Shown here piece after piece: positions 49,007 through 60,892 of a stretch of 64,000 bases of DNA. Every line of letters starts with the position of its first letter. Within the stretch, counting starts at the first letter, position 1. The stretch comes from Heliocidaris tuberculata (Eukaryota > Echinodermata > Echinoidea > Camarodonta > Echinometridae): NCBI GenBank assembly GCA_025618425.1, contig CM046833.1:35996774-36060773 (forward strand), given 5' to 3'. The notes below the pieces were generated by a model, which saw nothing but the letters and a program-made list of their open reading frames with translations, did not search any database and was not told where the DNA came from. A program made the translations under genes and the position numbers.

Positions 49007-49440
49007 CGCCCCCAAAGAAAAGTACAGGAAACAAGAAACAACACTAATCCAACTGGAATTAATACACCCCTTATAGAAAACATATTGCTATGTGAAAGCA
49101 AGAAGGCCATATCAACATCCCCAAAGAAAAGTAGACTTAACGAAAGACCTCAATACAACAAGAAGTGATACAGACCCTATAGAAAACATATTGCTTTGTG
49201 AGAGCAAAAAGGCCATATTAACAACCCCTGAGAAAAGTAGAATAAACAAAAGACCTAAATACAACAAGAAGTGATTCAGACCCTATTCAAAACATATTGC
49301 TTCTTGAAAGCAAGAGGGCCATAAAGACCTTTACTTCCTTAAGTGAACATCCTCTAAGAAAAGTAGCATAAAGGAACAACACAAATACAACCAGAACTGA
49401 TACAGGCAATGAGGAGGAAAAAATGGCCATCTGAGAGCAA
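49007..49440. repeat. Tandem repeat, 106-bp period, about four diverged copies
   Basis: AACATATTGC starts at 49079, 49185 and 49291, exactly 106 bp apart. Each unit carries GAAAGCAAGAAGGCCATA, CCCCxxAGAAAAGTAGA and AATACAACAAGAAGTGAT blocks. The first and last units are more diverged. Confidence 0.88.
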
Positions 49441-49562
49441 GGTGTCTATATAAATTGTCTCTACCTGAAGGACCTTTCAGCGCTTAACTAAAAAGAGACA
49501 TTTCTGGCCAGTAAGTCTTCATCTGCAGTAGATAGCAGGAGAGTGCATCAATATATATATAG

Positions 49563-49650
49563 ACTCTGTAGAATTGTTACTTTAGAGCCAAAAAGATTTT
49601 CGGCACATTATATCTGGCTTGATAACATTTTGGCTCTGAGATGATGATAG
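49563..49650. mobile_element. Hairpin element (GAGCCAGAAGGG family) inside a tandem array
   Basis: The left arm is TTTAGAGCCAAAAAGATTTT and the right arm AACATTTTGGCTCTGAGATG. It sits inside the repeats spanning 49530-49970. Confidence 0.6.
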
Positions 49651-49707
49651 AGTAGCTTTAGGCTACCAATTCATAAAGTCTAGTAGATAACAGGAAAGGA
49701 GATCAAC

Positions 49708-49785
49708 AATATTGCTACTTTTTAAGTCAGAAGGATTTCTATTACATTGCATCATGTTTCACAGCCTTTTTGGCTTTGTCTTTGG
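49708..49785. mobile_element. Hairpin element (GAGCCAGAAGGG family) inside a tandem array
   Basis: AATATTGCTACTTTTTAAGTCAGAAGG-type left arm and CAGCCTTTTTGGCTTTGTC right arm. It is diverged and lies 145 bp after the previous copy, consistent with co-duplication. Confidence 0.5.
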
Positions 49786-50264
49786 TAAATAGATAGCAGG
49801 CAAGGGAATTAGCATAAGTTTCATCAAATATTGTTTAATGTATGTTTTTTTTTATTACAGGCAGAAACTTTCCATACCTTGCATTTGGCTTATGAAACTT
49901 CTTGAATGGAACAGAAAATAGTTCCATTTGTGGCTTAACATGTCTTTATTTTCAGACGGTAGCAGGAAGGTATGAGGCCTAATGTAAAAAAGTTTTAAGA
50001 AATAAAAGTTTATGTGAAATAAAGGGACATTCATAACCACCCTTTCTCCTCTGACAAGCCTGTATGGTACTTGCTTTTTTGATAATCATTTCCTTAATTT
50101 TGTACCTTTGAGATGTCTCTACATCAAAGGTGAAAGAAAATGAAAATCAGCAAAGAAGAGCAGGGAGATGGGAGTGAAAAAGGAAATAAAGATGTTTACT
50201 AATCTTCACCTCGGAGATGCTTCATATCAAACAGGAAGCAAACAACAATCAGCAAAGGAGTACA

Positions 50265-50342
50265 GAGAAAGAAAGAGAGAGAGAGAGAGAAGAGAAAGAA
50301 AGAGAGAGAGAGAGAAAGAGAAAGAAAGAGAGAGAGAGAGAT
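50265..50342. repeat. (GA)n/(GAAA)n microsatellite
   Basis: AGAAAGAAAGAGAGAGAGAG-type repeats. GATGGGAGTGAAAA occurs at both edges (50166 and 50340), suggesting duplication of the flank. Confidence 0.9.
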
Positions 50343-50545
50343 GGGAGTGAAAAGACACACTAGAGGGAATTCCTTCTGTCATACTGTCAATTGTTACCAT
50401 GTCACTGAAACACCTTTATCACCCTAAACACTCAGAATCAGAGGGAAGAGTGAATGGGATGGCTAGGCTTAGGGGAATAGGGGGAGGTCTGCGGCATCAC
50501 ATGACCTTTCTAGCACAGGTTCATCGAGCCCCTCGACTTTCTTAC

Positions 50546-50723
50546 AAATGTTGAATAATTCCAGCATAATGTTTGATTTCTGACGGGCTCGAGGTGGTGT
50601 TGTGTTTTTAAGAATGAAAACGTGAGTCGAAGAGGATGGGAAGGATCGAGATGGACGCACTCGAGCTGAAAGTTGAATATACGACTGCGACATCCCAGAG
50701 TAAACTCTTCCGTTTGGAAGCCG
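50546..50723 (-). other. Candidate alternative first/leader exon, phase-compatible with Robo Ig1a
   Basis: On minus, a good acceptor (TTCTCTTTTCCAG, plus positions 50724-50736) precedes a 178-bp open stretch that ends at TTT|GTAAGA (donor at 50540-50545). The stretch is open from a phase-0 start to a phase-1 end, so it could join in frame to the exon at 6519-6655. It carries in-frame ATGs, including one opening MLELFNI. No hydrophobic signal is present, so it would more likely be a leader or an alternative N-terminus than a secretory exon. I do not recognise the sequence, and chance open frames of this size are common in this window. Confidence 0.2.
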
Positions 50724-51119
50724 CTGGAAAAGAGAAGTCTCTATTACAATCATCAGCTGGCACTAGATTTCTTCTAGCGTTTGTCTTTCTAAAGTTTTCA
50801 TAAAGATGACAATCTGCTTTTTTCCTCTATCAGAAAGGATGGCATTCCTTCCCAGGGCAACACACTAAGCTAAAAATGTACCTCTCTTCAGATAATTTTG
50901 GTGCAAATTTGCTATTATCCTTTATCAACTTGATAGTATTTTTCTCTCCATTTATTCACTATTATTCAACATTTTCTGTTCGATTTCATTATTACTTAGC
51001 TGCTGTCATGTTTAATTCCTAGTACAATATTTCATTTTATTTTTCTCCACCCAACCTCAAATGTATTTTCTACCTCATACTACCCCCCTCCCCTGCTCAA
51101 TTCCTCCTCAAAACTCTCT

Positions 51120-51365
51120 CAAAACTTTGAATCTTTCCAGTCTCTCTTCTCTCTGACTACCTTTCTTTCTCTCTATCTTTGTCTTTCTTTTACTTTCTCT
51201 CTCTTGACATGCCACTCCTCTCTCTCTATCTCTAGTCTACATTCTTCTTTCAAACTCTCTTAATCCATCTTGACCCCTCTTAATCTCTCCCTCTCTGCCT
51301 TTATCACCCTCTCTTGCTGTCTTCATATTTCTGTCTTCTTTCTCTCTCCCTCTTTCTTCAACTCT

Positions 51366-51419
<54 letters not shown>

Positions 51420-51422
51420 ACC
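51120..51422. repeat. (CT)n-rich tract
   Basis: Pyrimidine-rich, with a pure CT block at 51368-51403. Confidence 0.92.
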
Positions 51423-51766
51423 TCATTTCCCCCAACCGGCAGCACCTCAGTGCTATGCTCCTAATTAAAAGGTGTCCTCAATTTGTCTAAATTACTCTAC
51501 TTGGTAAACAAGCTATCCAGGGCCTCACAGAATTCATTAGCTATCCCATCATGAAAATATGATTCAATATCAACTCATTAACCGTAAACTCCGGAGGAGC
51601 TCCGAGATAACATGAAAACCATCTGGTCTTAATCTCGACAGTATTAAAGAGAAGGACGAGTTCTGGTTCGGGTGTAAAAAAAATAATTTGTGAGCTTTCT
51701 CTGGGCTTTTTCATTCCTATGCAGGAGGATAACATAGAAGCCATGTTCCATTGAAAGGATTGTTTT

Positions 51767-51840
51767 TGAAATTGTCTGTTTGGGAGCCAGAAGGGCTTTA
51801 AGACAAACAGACGAAATGCTCTCATATTTCAAATATGACA
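51767..51840. mobile_element. Hairpin element (GAGCCAGAAGGG family), right arm eroded
   Basis: The left arm ATTGTCTGTTTGGGAGCCAG continues AAGGGCTTTAAG and is near-identical to the copy at 36877. The right side retains AATGCTCTCATATTTCAAATATGACAATAT. Confidence 0.65.
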
Positions 51841-51889
51841 ATATCATCATACCTCTCCACTAAGTTAAACACAAGCAGAAGTTACAAAG

Positions 51890-52020
51890 TCTGCCCAGTT
51901 GCATCAATGGTAACTCCCATGGAAACCTTGATTTTGATTGGCTGTTGAGTGATGTTACCATGGTAGTTACCATTGATAGCAGAGTTACCGTTAATGGTAA
52001 GTTTTATTCAATGGGGGCCA
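51890..52020. mobile_element. Hairpin MITE, probable relative of the 38309 element
   Basis: ATCAATGGTAACTCCCATGG (51903-51922) and its complement at 51958-51977 pair with one mismatch across a 35-bp spacer. The spacer holds TTGATTTTGATTGGCTGTTGAGTG, similar to the interior of the 38309 element, and the right edge GTTTTATTCAATGGGGGCC recalls its terminal block. Confidence 0.65.
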
Positions 52021-52366
52021 GGATAAAAATCATGATTTCCATGTTCCCCTAGCAACTATCAAGATCATCAATATTGGGGGGGGGGGGTTGACTTGTCCAA
52101 CAAGATAATATGATTTTTACATTTAGTTTAATTTTGAAAGTTTAATGGAATAATTTTATATGTATTTTTTATGATGCTTTAGATTCTCTGCTTTCGACAT
52201 ACTTGAATGAAATTTTAGCACACTCTCTTCAACAAATCTATCAATATCTTTAGATGATTTTTACCATCATATCGGTTTGAAAGTCATTCCATTGGTCCAG
52301 CATCTTCTTAAGTTTATTTTTGCATAGCGTTTGATTAATTCATGTTGAAAAAAACATGGCACTTTA

Positions 52367-52371
<5 letters not shown>

Positions 52372-52416
<45 letters not shown>
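52372..52416. repeat. (TA)n microsatellite
   Basis: 45 bp of uninterrupted TA, able to form a cruciform. Confidence 0.97.
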
Positions 52417-52418
<2 letters not shown>

Positions 52419-52419
52419 A

Positions 52420-54400
52420 ACATGGCTGTCACATGTTGTTTTGAAACTCTACGAAGCAATAACATGTTCAATCAGTAAACCCTAGGTTGTAAGCTCATTA
52501 AAGGAGGGGGCAATAGAGGGGGCATGTTAAGAGGTCTCAATGGGGCTATACTCACCTTTCCTACACCCCCTAGGGGTGCGAATCACACCCCAGTCTGGGT
52601 CCTAGGTGAAACACAAAGAACTAGAACCCCTAAACAATTGGAAAGTTTCGGTTACGAAGAAAACAAGTGGTTCTCTGTATCTTCCCCATTTGCATACCTA
52701 AAAACACTGGGACGCACACCTCCATGTAGAAGAGCTCACAGTATTAACCTCTTTAAGTGAAATGAAAATGCAGTATGTTATCCCCCAAAATCATTTTCAG
52801 TTATTAATTTAGACAGAGAATAGTGTCTGCTATAAGCCTGAAGGAAGTTTGTTCGGTATTAACCTTTTCTCTTCTGCTTCCCCCTCTTCTTTCCTTACCC
52901 CTTTCTGCCCCCATCCCCTCTTATCTAAATCTAACCTCCTTTCTGCCCTAGATAATTTCTTTTTTGTTTATATCCCCCCCCCCCCCGCCCCCTCCTTCCC
53001 TCTATCTCATCTAACCCCTTCCTAACTACCCCTCCCTCTTCTACCCCCTCCTAAGCTAACCCAGAGGCGAAACTTTTCCTAAGCCCCCTGCATGGGGACT
53101 ATCAGTGGTGGGGGCATGAATAGAGGGTAAACAGGGGCGAGGGGTGCTTAATGGGGGCACACAATGGGTGCGTGTACTACCCTTGTAACAGACCTCTATA
53201 ATGCTCTGGTATCAGAGAGCCTTTGTATCACTCGGAACAACTCTGATACTTCTTCCAAGAGAGCACTTAAAATTATAAACATTATGTGTTGGAAATACAT
53301 ACAACCATACTACTAACACAGAAATTATTATACAATGCAATAATGCACACACAAAAAAAATCTTTTTAAATTATTACAAAAATAAACAGATTAATAATGC
53401 AATAGAGATTTTTGTTAAAGAAATTAAACATCTCCTTTGTACTTGTACTTAGAATTAGACAAATATATCACAAATCCTACTTTAAAATATAAAATAAAGA
53501 CTATATAAATGTATTTTTTTAATAAATAAGATATTAAAAAGACACAAGGAATTTACCATTAGCACACACATTAATGGATATATTTATGATGAAAGGGTAA
53601 ATTGCATGCAGTTTCAAAATTGCGCTGGAATCTGTAGGAACCACTACAAATCTTTAATTTATCATGTATTCCTCACATACACGCCACAGGCCTATAATGT
53701 CAATATTTTCTTCTTTGTGTTATTCATTCCAGAATATGTTTTAAGCCGCCATCATGCCAATACAGTGAGTAGCAACTTCAAATTGGTTCCTCCACTCATA
53801 CACAACAACACAAAGGAAATTGAGTGATTTACCAGCAAGAACCCCATTTATGACAAGCTTTCCTGTCAATTCTACTACATTTGGGTGTCATTTCAAATAA
53901 TGATTTAGAGTATTTTTTGTAATTGCTTTGGCCACCCATGGAGTGACTTGTCAGAATAATGATTGGGGTATGGGGGGGGGGGGGTGCTTTTATGGTGAAA
54001 ACGGTTTGGTAAATGGGGGTTGAAGAGAATAGACAAAGGATGCAAAGATTTTTTTGGAAGAGCCTTGCGGCCAGGACAATGCTTTTAACCCCTTAAGTGC
54101 TGAAGATGTGATGAAGAGACAGAAAAACAAAAAAGCATTTGGAAAAGAGGTAAATTGAGAATAAAAACAAGTTCCATAATAAGTAAAACAAAGGTGTACA
54201 TGACAAAAGAAAGCGAGAATGGGAAACTAAGAGAGATGTCGAAAAAGAAGGAAATATATAAAGAGAACAAAAAAGGAGAGGGGAGAGGAGAGAGGAGACA
54301 AAATTAAAAAAAATACTGTAGAAAATAATTGGACAAATTTAATGATGCATGAACATAGTAAAACTACTAGAATTTTCAAAATACAAAAGGGCAGGGAAAC
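52420..54400. other. Upstream DNA, C/G-run rich
   Basis: A pyrimidine-rich, C-run stretch at 52860-53070 and G/C runs at 52974 and 53972. No exon recognised. Confidence 0.4.
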
Positions 54401-54406
54401 GAGACG

Positions 54407-54407
<1 letters not shown>

Positions 54408-54444
<37 letters not shown>
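54408..54444. repeat. (GA)n microsatellite
   Basis: Pure GA run of about 34 bp. Confidence 0.95.
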
Positions 54445-54448
<4 letters not shown>

Positions 54449-54449
54449 A

Positions 54450-56090
54450 CAATAGTAATAACAGCAACATGTCATCTTCTAATATGTATAAATTAACTGA
54501 CAAAGGCATCTTAGAAGAGACAAGGTAAAAAAGAAGTAGAGCAAAAGTCAGAAGGGTATGCAGACAGACAAACAAAAACATACAACTACAAACAAAATTA
54601 CGAGAAAGATTTTGAAGGCACAATGTATGTACTGGAAGGAGAAACGGAGACAAAACACTCAATATCTACTTTAGAACAAGTACCCCCCTCCAGTCATGTG
54701 TCGTAATGGCTCCGATCCCCACCGCCTCAGGATAAATTTGTTTCCTTTTTACCACAAAACACTTCATACACAACACGCAGACAATCTTCAACATGTGACA
54801 AATATTACATTCACCGACCTATGCCCTCTAAGCATAACGCAAAAAACCAAACGGGGAAATATCATCCCTTAAAAGCTTGCTAACGAGATGTAGTATCGGC
54901 AGCATTGGTCCTATTGTTTGCCCAGCTCGGCTGAGACAAGTAGCCCTCACCAAATTATTATGCAACATTGTTGTCTGTTTGCATAGACATGAATCATCTT
55001 CTATCCAAATCTTCATTTCGGGGGAGAGCAAAGAGAATTATTACCTAATAGTTTGTGCTGCATGATTTTGTCGGAAGAAGGATGGTCTTGAAAGCTCAGA
55101 CCTAAAATTTTACTGCTTGAAATTATGACATATGAAATAAAGCCTGGATTTTTAACGAAGTCTGTAGAAGTTAGAATGAATAATTAGACTTTAGTTTCAA
55201 GAAAAATCTTAGATCTTTTTCCGGAACTCTTTTGAATTTCTACCAAGAAAAATGCACTCCAGCATATATGGTAATTAGCCTTTATCTGGTAGTGATAAAT
55301 AATAACACTACCGATACTGCTACTACTGCAACTACCAAAATACATGTACAATATTATAATCACAAAAGTGCCGAATGGAAAATTATTTTCTAATTAGGAT
55401 ATCTTAATGAAGAAGAATATTTAATGTCGGAGTTGTAAAATGAGATTACTCTAAACAGATATTAGGACATTTTCAGGAAATGTCAAAACAAAACTGATAA
55501 AACCCAAGATCTACTCTAAAATGCATCGCACACATACAAATTTAGATTATTTCCACAAATTCTACCTAATGTTTAACCATAAAATTCTAAGTATGGAATA
55601 GGGTCTGAATGTCCAGACTACATAATGCGGGAATATTCATTATATCACACGTTCCATGCTAAAAATTGAGCAATGTTTACGCACTTATAATGACACGTTT
55701 TTTGTTTGCTCGGTGTCATCTTAATAAGGTGAAAAGCATGGCATCCCGGTGCTGAAACATAATTAGTCATTATTAGCACAGAGCTAGTCTGATGAATGGA
55801 CTTCATTTGCCATATTGACGCTATGATGGTGTCAACCTCTTGCAAGGGAAATGTGTCGGTGTGGAAGCTAGACAAAGTGGGTTGATGGAAAATTAGGTTC
55901 CTTTAATACAGGCCAATATTTATGTTCAGTTTCTTACTTTGGAAAACATTCTGTGCCTAGTTTTACAGTGCAATAGAGAATGGCAACTCAAAATTTAGCT
56001 ACCACAGCTTAAGTGAAAAAAAGGTTTAAAGACTGAAGGGTGTTGGATACATGTAATACAATTTCCCTTTTTTTTATATGAAACAAAGGG
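54450..56090. other. Upstream DNA, nothing recognised
   Basis: AT-rich. Short open frames only. Confidence 0.45.
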
Positions 56091-56091
56091 A

Positions 56092-56310
56092 GAAAGAAGA
56101 TACCCCTTTCCTCTCACACTATCCTCCCTCTCCCTCCCCTATCCTCTCTCTCCCTCCCCTATCCTCCCCCCCCTCCCTCCTCCTTCCCCATCTCCTTCTA
56201 TCTCCCCTCTCTCCCTCCCCCTCTCTCTCCCTCCCTCCCCTCTCTCTCTCCCTCCCCCCCCTCCCCCCCCCCCCCCCCTCTCTCTCTCCCTCCCCCTCTC
56301 TCTTTCTTTC
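56092..56310. repeat. CCCT/CT tract with long poly-C
   Basis: CCTCTCCCTCCC repeats and C runs. The minus strand carries many GGG blocks, with G-quadruplex potential. Confidence 0.92.
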
Positions 56311-57572
56311 ACAATCCTTTCCAGTCTAGTATTCAATCAGGATGGACTAAGGAGGCTGGACAGGGCAACAATAGACCTGCCCATCGGGGACAATGCAGAC
56401 CAATGTAAACACAGAGGGCCTACACATGCAAGGCAGCCCTCCCGCTAGGCCAATTTCCTCATTAAATGTTTAGCTGGACAGAAGGCAACTTATAGGCGTG
56501 TTCATACCCGAAGACTACAAACAAGATTAAAGATGAAATTAAAGATGATTGCATGGAGAGAAAAATTCCAATTGTAATTTATCTCAATTTGTTTCCTCTC
56601 TCTCTCTCTCCTTACCTACCTCCCCCTTTATAAATGTTTATTATTTTCATGCTTAAGTATTTTCTAAACTTGACACCCCCCCCCCCCCCCATTATGGTTG
56701 GCAAATGATTATAAACAAAACTATTCAAAATTGTAAGAAATTAAATAAAATTTTTAAACATTTCAGAGTCTACATTTCAAACCACATTTCAAACACTAAT
56801 ATAAGTAATGTATTGTTTCCTTTGAATATCTTTAACACCATGTAAAATTCAAAGAATATTATGATAGTGATGAGACGAACAATCTTTGATCAAAATATAT
56901 TTTTGGGGCAGATTGAATATTTACATTTATCAAAAGTGCCATTTTGGAAGGAGAGTGAACAAGCCTCTATCAACAAGATGGGAGGGGCTATTTATTCCCT
57001 TGTTATTTGTTGGTATGCATTCTTCTTCTAATTTCACCGCTTTAGAAACAAACAGGAATCCAAAAAGTTCTAGAAATCGTACAAAGTTCTGACCACTTAA
57101 CTTCCTTTAAATTATCTTCTTGAAAGTTATTGTTAAGCATTTTTTTCTTCACCAGAGCACATTCTTGTTCCAACCCACTTCTTCAGATGTACAAGGGAAT
57201 CCAGAAAAATAAGAGAAAGCGTTTACCGAGCTGAATCCATTCAACTTCCTGCCCAGTCTCCCATGGTGCCTCAATTCATGGAAAGAAAAATATCCTAAGA
57301 TTGCAACATTACAAAAGTTCGAAGACTTCGTCAAACTGAAAGGAAATGGGATTATGCGATTCTTAAGCTCTGAATCAGATAGTTCTTCAATAGGACCATG
57401 AAAAGACTCAAATGGTTCTATGTGATATCAATTATAGTTCCAAAAAGGATGGTTTACTGACTTATTTTATCCATAGGAAGCTCTATAGTTCAGTGGTGAC
57501 AGCAGTCCTTGGGCAAGACAGTGATCCTCAAATATCTAGTCCCAAGGATAGGATGGGAAATCATGTGTACCT

Positions 57573-58134
57573 ATTCAGCAAACTCTAAACCCCTAAAATA
57601 TTTGTTCATCAAGAGCTGGCTAGTGAAATTATCTTTCATTTTCCTCATATGAAAACTGAAAAGATTTCAACACCGTGATTTTTGGAACTTTGCGTGTATC
57701 TGAATTCAAGAAGGTGATCGTGACTAGAGAAAAATCAACAAGATGAGCATATTGTTGCTCATTCAGCAAAATCTAAACCCCTAAAATATTTGTTCATCAA
57801 GAGCTGGCTAGTGAAACTAGCTTTCATTTTCCTCATATGAAACTGGAAAGATTTCAACACCGTGATTTTTGTAACTTTGCGTGTATCTGAATTCAAGAAG
57901 GTGATCGTGACTAGAGAAAAATCAACAAGATGAGCATATTGTTGCTCATTCAGCAAAATCTAAACCCCTAAAATATTTGTTCATCAAGAGCTGGCTAGTG
58001 AAACTAGCTTTCATTTTCCTCATATGAAACTGGAAAGATTTCAACACCGTGATTTTTGTAACTTTGCATGTATCTGAATTCAAGAAGGTGATCACGATTA
58101 GAGAAAAATCAACAAGATTAGCATATTGCTGCGG
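57573..58134. repeat. Three-copy tandem repeat, 187-188-bp period
   Basis: CTAAACCCCTAAAATATTTG starts at 57585, 57773 and 57960. The three units are nearly identical (copy 1 has one extra base; copy 3 differs at a few sites), so the amplification is recent. The minus-strand 65- and 67-codon frames in adjacent copies are a by-product of the repeat: the period is not a multiple of three. Confidence 0.92.
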
Positions 58135-58139
58135 CCTAT

Positions 58140-59615
58140 ACAGTGACATTTTACTGCAGTATATGCCATTTATGGTCTTTTTTTATAAGAAAACTTTAAT
58201 TCAAAGGTTTAATTTGATAACAAATCTGAATCACAGTTGCTATTCATTAACCTTTCCAAATATATGGTTCTGTTGATTAACTATTTCCAATCTTTGATTT
58301 AAATGGATTAATTAGATCAACTATTCCAAACCTTCAAAATTCTCAAATTCCCAAATGAAATGGTTCTTTTAATTTACCATTTCAAATTAAAATCCAATGA
58401 TTCGCTCTAATGAATAACCATGCCACAACTTTAAATCACAGGATCGTTTTTGCTAAAACATCCTAACTTGGCCTACAACCCTGGTAACACCATCTAAGAA
58501 TGGGGGCAAGTGGACCCCAATGAATTAGGCCAGCCCCCGAGCCAATGGGTGTCTTTGTACCCCCCTGACCCAAATACTAACCAGCAATCTCTCATCGCAG
58601 GACCCACTGCATCAACTTTACACACGTCTGCTAATTCGGGTCATTGAGTGTTGTGACAGGGATAGTTATACTGTATCTACTTTGAGTTCCATTTTGGGAT
58701 TTTCCTTTTTCTGTCTTTTTCTGTTCAATCGACTCTATGAAGAGATGAAAAGTCTATTAAAAGATGCAAATTAAAACACATAAAATTGAGGAACAAGGAG
58801 CAATGAAAATGATTTCCTGATTAACTTATGCACTACTTATACATCATATGAAGGAGGAATTTCTACTTATGCCTTTTCCTTATGAATCTTTCCATCCGAA
58901 TGGTTGATTTCAACATTGCGACAATGGTATTTTCTTTATTCACATTCAACGTTCAATCAAAGTATGTTGTTTAGCATTTGAATGTAGGCTGTACTAGAGC
59001 CAGGTTCTAACAAGTTTTTGGAAGGGGGAGGGGGTGGAGGTCCAGTTAAAAAAAAAAAAAAAACATCAAATAATTTTTTTTAAAGATCTGATGCGCAACA
59101 AAGCTACATTTCTATTTGTATGTTTATTATTCGCATTAACATTTGAATTCAAAATTTGTTCTTGACTTTGCTTTTAGGAGGTGATTGGGGGCTTTCTCAG
59201 TATTACCTATCAACTCCCCTTTTGATAAAGAAGGTTTAAACAGCTGTTGCATCATTCAGCTTCATTGTAACTCCTCTTAATACCCCCTATTTACAAGAAA
59301 CAATCGGAGGTTCACAATCGAATTTCATCTACCTGAATGATCGCCCCTTAAAGCACTATCTGTCGGTTTCCTTTTGAAACGCTCTCACGCGACAATCTGC
59401 TTGGCATAAATTCTACTGGAGCGACATCATTGCCAAAATAAGGGGACGCTTGAAAGAGTGACCCGTGTAAACTTTCCTCAATTTCGTCGCCACTCTCTGG
59501 GTGTTTAATCGCAACAGCTTTTAACGCAAACATCCATCGGCCATTTGGACTATTAGGTTCTCACCCCCCTTTCGTCTTTGGTAGTATTTATCAAAGTAAC
59601 AAAGCAAATTGGAGC
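58140..59615. other. Upstream DNA, nothing recognised
   Basis: AT-rich apart from short GC-richer patches near 58500-58600 and 59340-59540. Confidence 0.45.
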
Positions 59616-59621
59616 AGTTCC

Positions 59622-59759
59622 CTGTCTCTCTTCCTCTTCCTCCCTCTCTCCTCTTTTCCCCCTCTCCCTTTCTCTCTCTCACTCTTTCCCCTCTCTCTCT
59701 CATCTATTCCTCTCTCCCTCCTCTCTCTTTTCCTTTTTCCCTCTATCTTTATCTTTCTA

Positions 59760-59797
<38 letters not shown>

Positions 59798-59869
59798 CTT
59801 ATTTTTCTCTCTCAACTCCTCCCTCTCTTCCCCATTCCCCCCCCCCAGTTCTTTGTCTCTCTGTCTCTG

Positions 59870-59914
<45 letters not shown>

Positions 59915-59932
59915 CTGCTTTCTTTTTCTTTC
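59622..59932. repeat. (CT)n-rich tract
   Basis: Pyrimidine tract with two long pure CT blocks (about 59764-59792 and 59874-59911). Confidence 0.93.
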
Positions 59933-60892
59933 CTTGTTTTACTGTTCTCTCTTGGATGTGCAGGATCTGAGAAAGATCCTCAGGCTAAGATAAAGAGAAA
60001 CACACGCTACCTGGTTCTTGTTACATCTGTGTAAGAATGCGGGGAAAGGTATTGATAGGACCAGGTGAAAATACAAATAGGCGCCTAATGTATCACAACC
60101 CAGAGAAAATAAAACACGAGTTAGAGAAGAGAAAATCAAACGAGAGGGAGAGAAGAGAAAAGGAGAGAGATAGACGGAGAAGTCTGTTAAATTCATGGCA
60201 GAGTGTATTTCAGCATGAACATAAACTGTTACATCCTGTCAGAACTGTCTAACATTTTTTAAAGCCCTCTCCAGTGTTTCTGTTGTAAAGAAATACATTC
60301 CAAAACATTTAGATAAAAAAAACACGAAACTTTCAAGCAAAAATTCTGATTGATTCATGTGTAACTTGTCAGACTTTTCTAATACATTTACTTTGACATT
60401 TATCTACAAATTATTGAAATGTGGAGAAACATTGTATGTGTTTAATATTTGCTCTCTTGGTTATTTCTTAAAACACATATTTGAATGAATTTTCCTCAAA
60501 ATATTACATAGTATGTTTCATAAGTACAAAGGAGTCATTTCCTTTGATTAATGATTAGTCATGAGAGATGAAGTAATTTTATAAAAAGACATTCTTACTC
60601 TGAGAAAAAAAAAAAAAAAATCAGTGATCCATATCCTTTCTTATAGTCAGAAATCCCAAGATGTGATCTTACATAAAGAATGACTTTCTTTCAAATCAAT
60701 TAATGCTTTCTCTTCAAGTTGAAAAAAAAATATTTTTGTTAATTCCGATTTTTATCTCTGCCCAAGTTGAATGACAAGACATAGGAGTCAATCTGTATTA
60801 AAAGAAAACAAAATTCTAGTCTACATGACAAATTAAGTTATAATAGTTTGTGTTTGTGCTGTACATGTAGGTGGATAGAGACAGGTCCTACC

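Larger units (their letters stand above)
49530..49970. repeat. Diverged tandem repeats marked by AGATAGCAGG
   Basis: GATAGCAGG-like sites start at 49531, 49685 and 49792, with a related GGTAGCAGG near 49960. The 107-bp step matches the period of the preceding array. Two hairpin elements lie inside. Confidence 0.55.

Noticed and set aside
57759..58149. Two related 65-67-codon minus frames
   Set aside because: They are the same frame recurring in adjacent copies of a 187-bp tandem repeat. The period breaks the frame between copies and there is no independent sign of coding.
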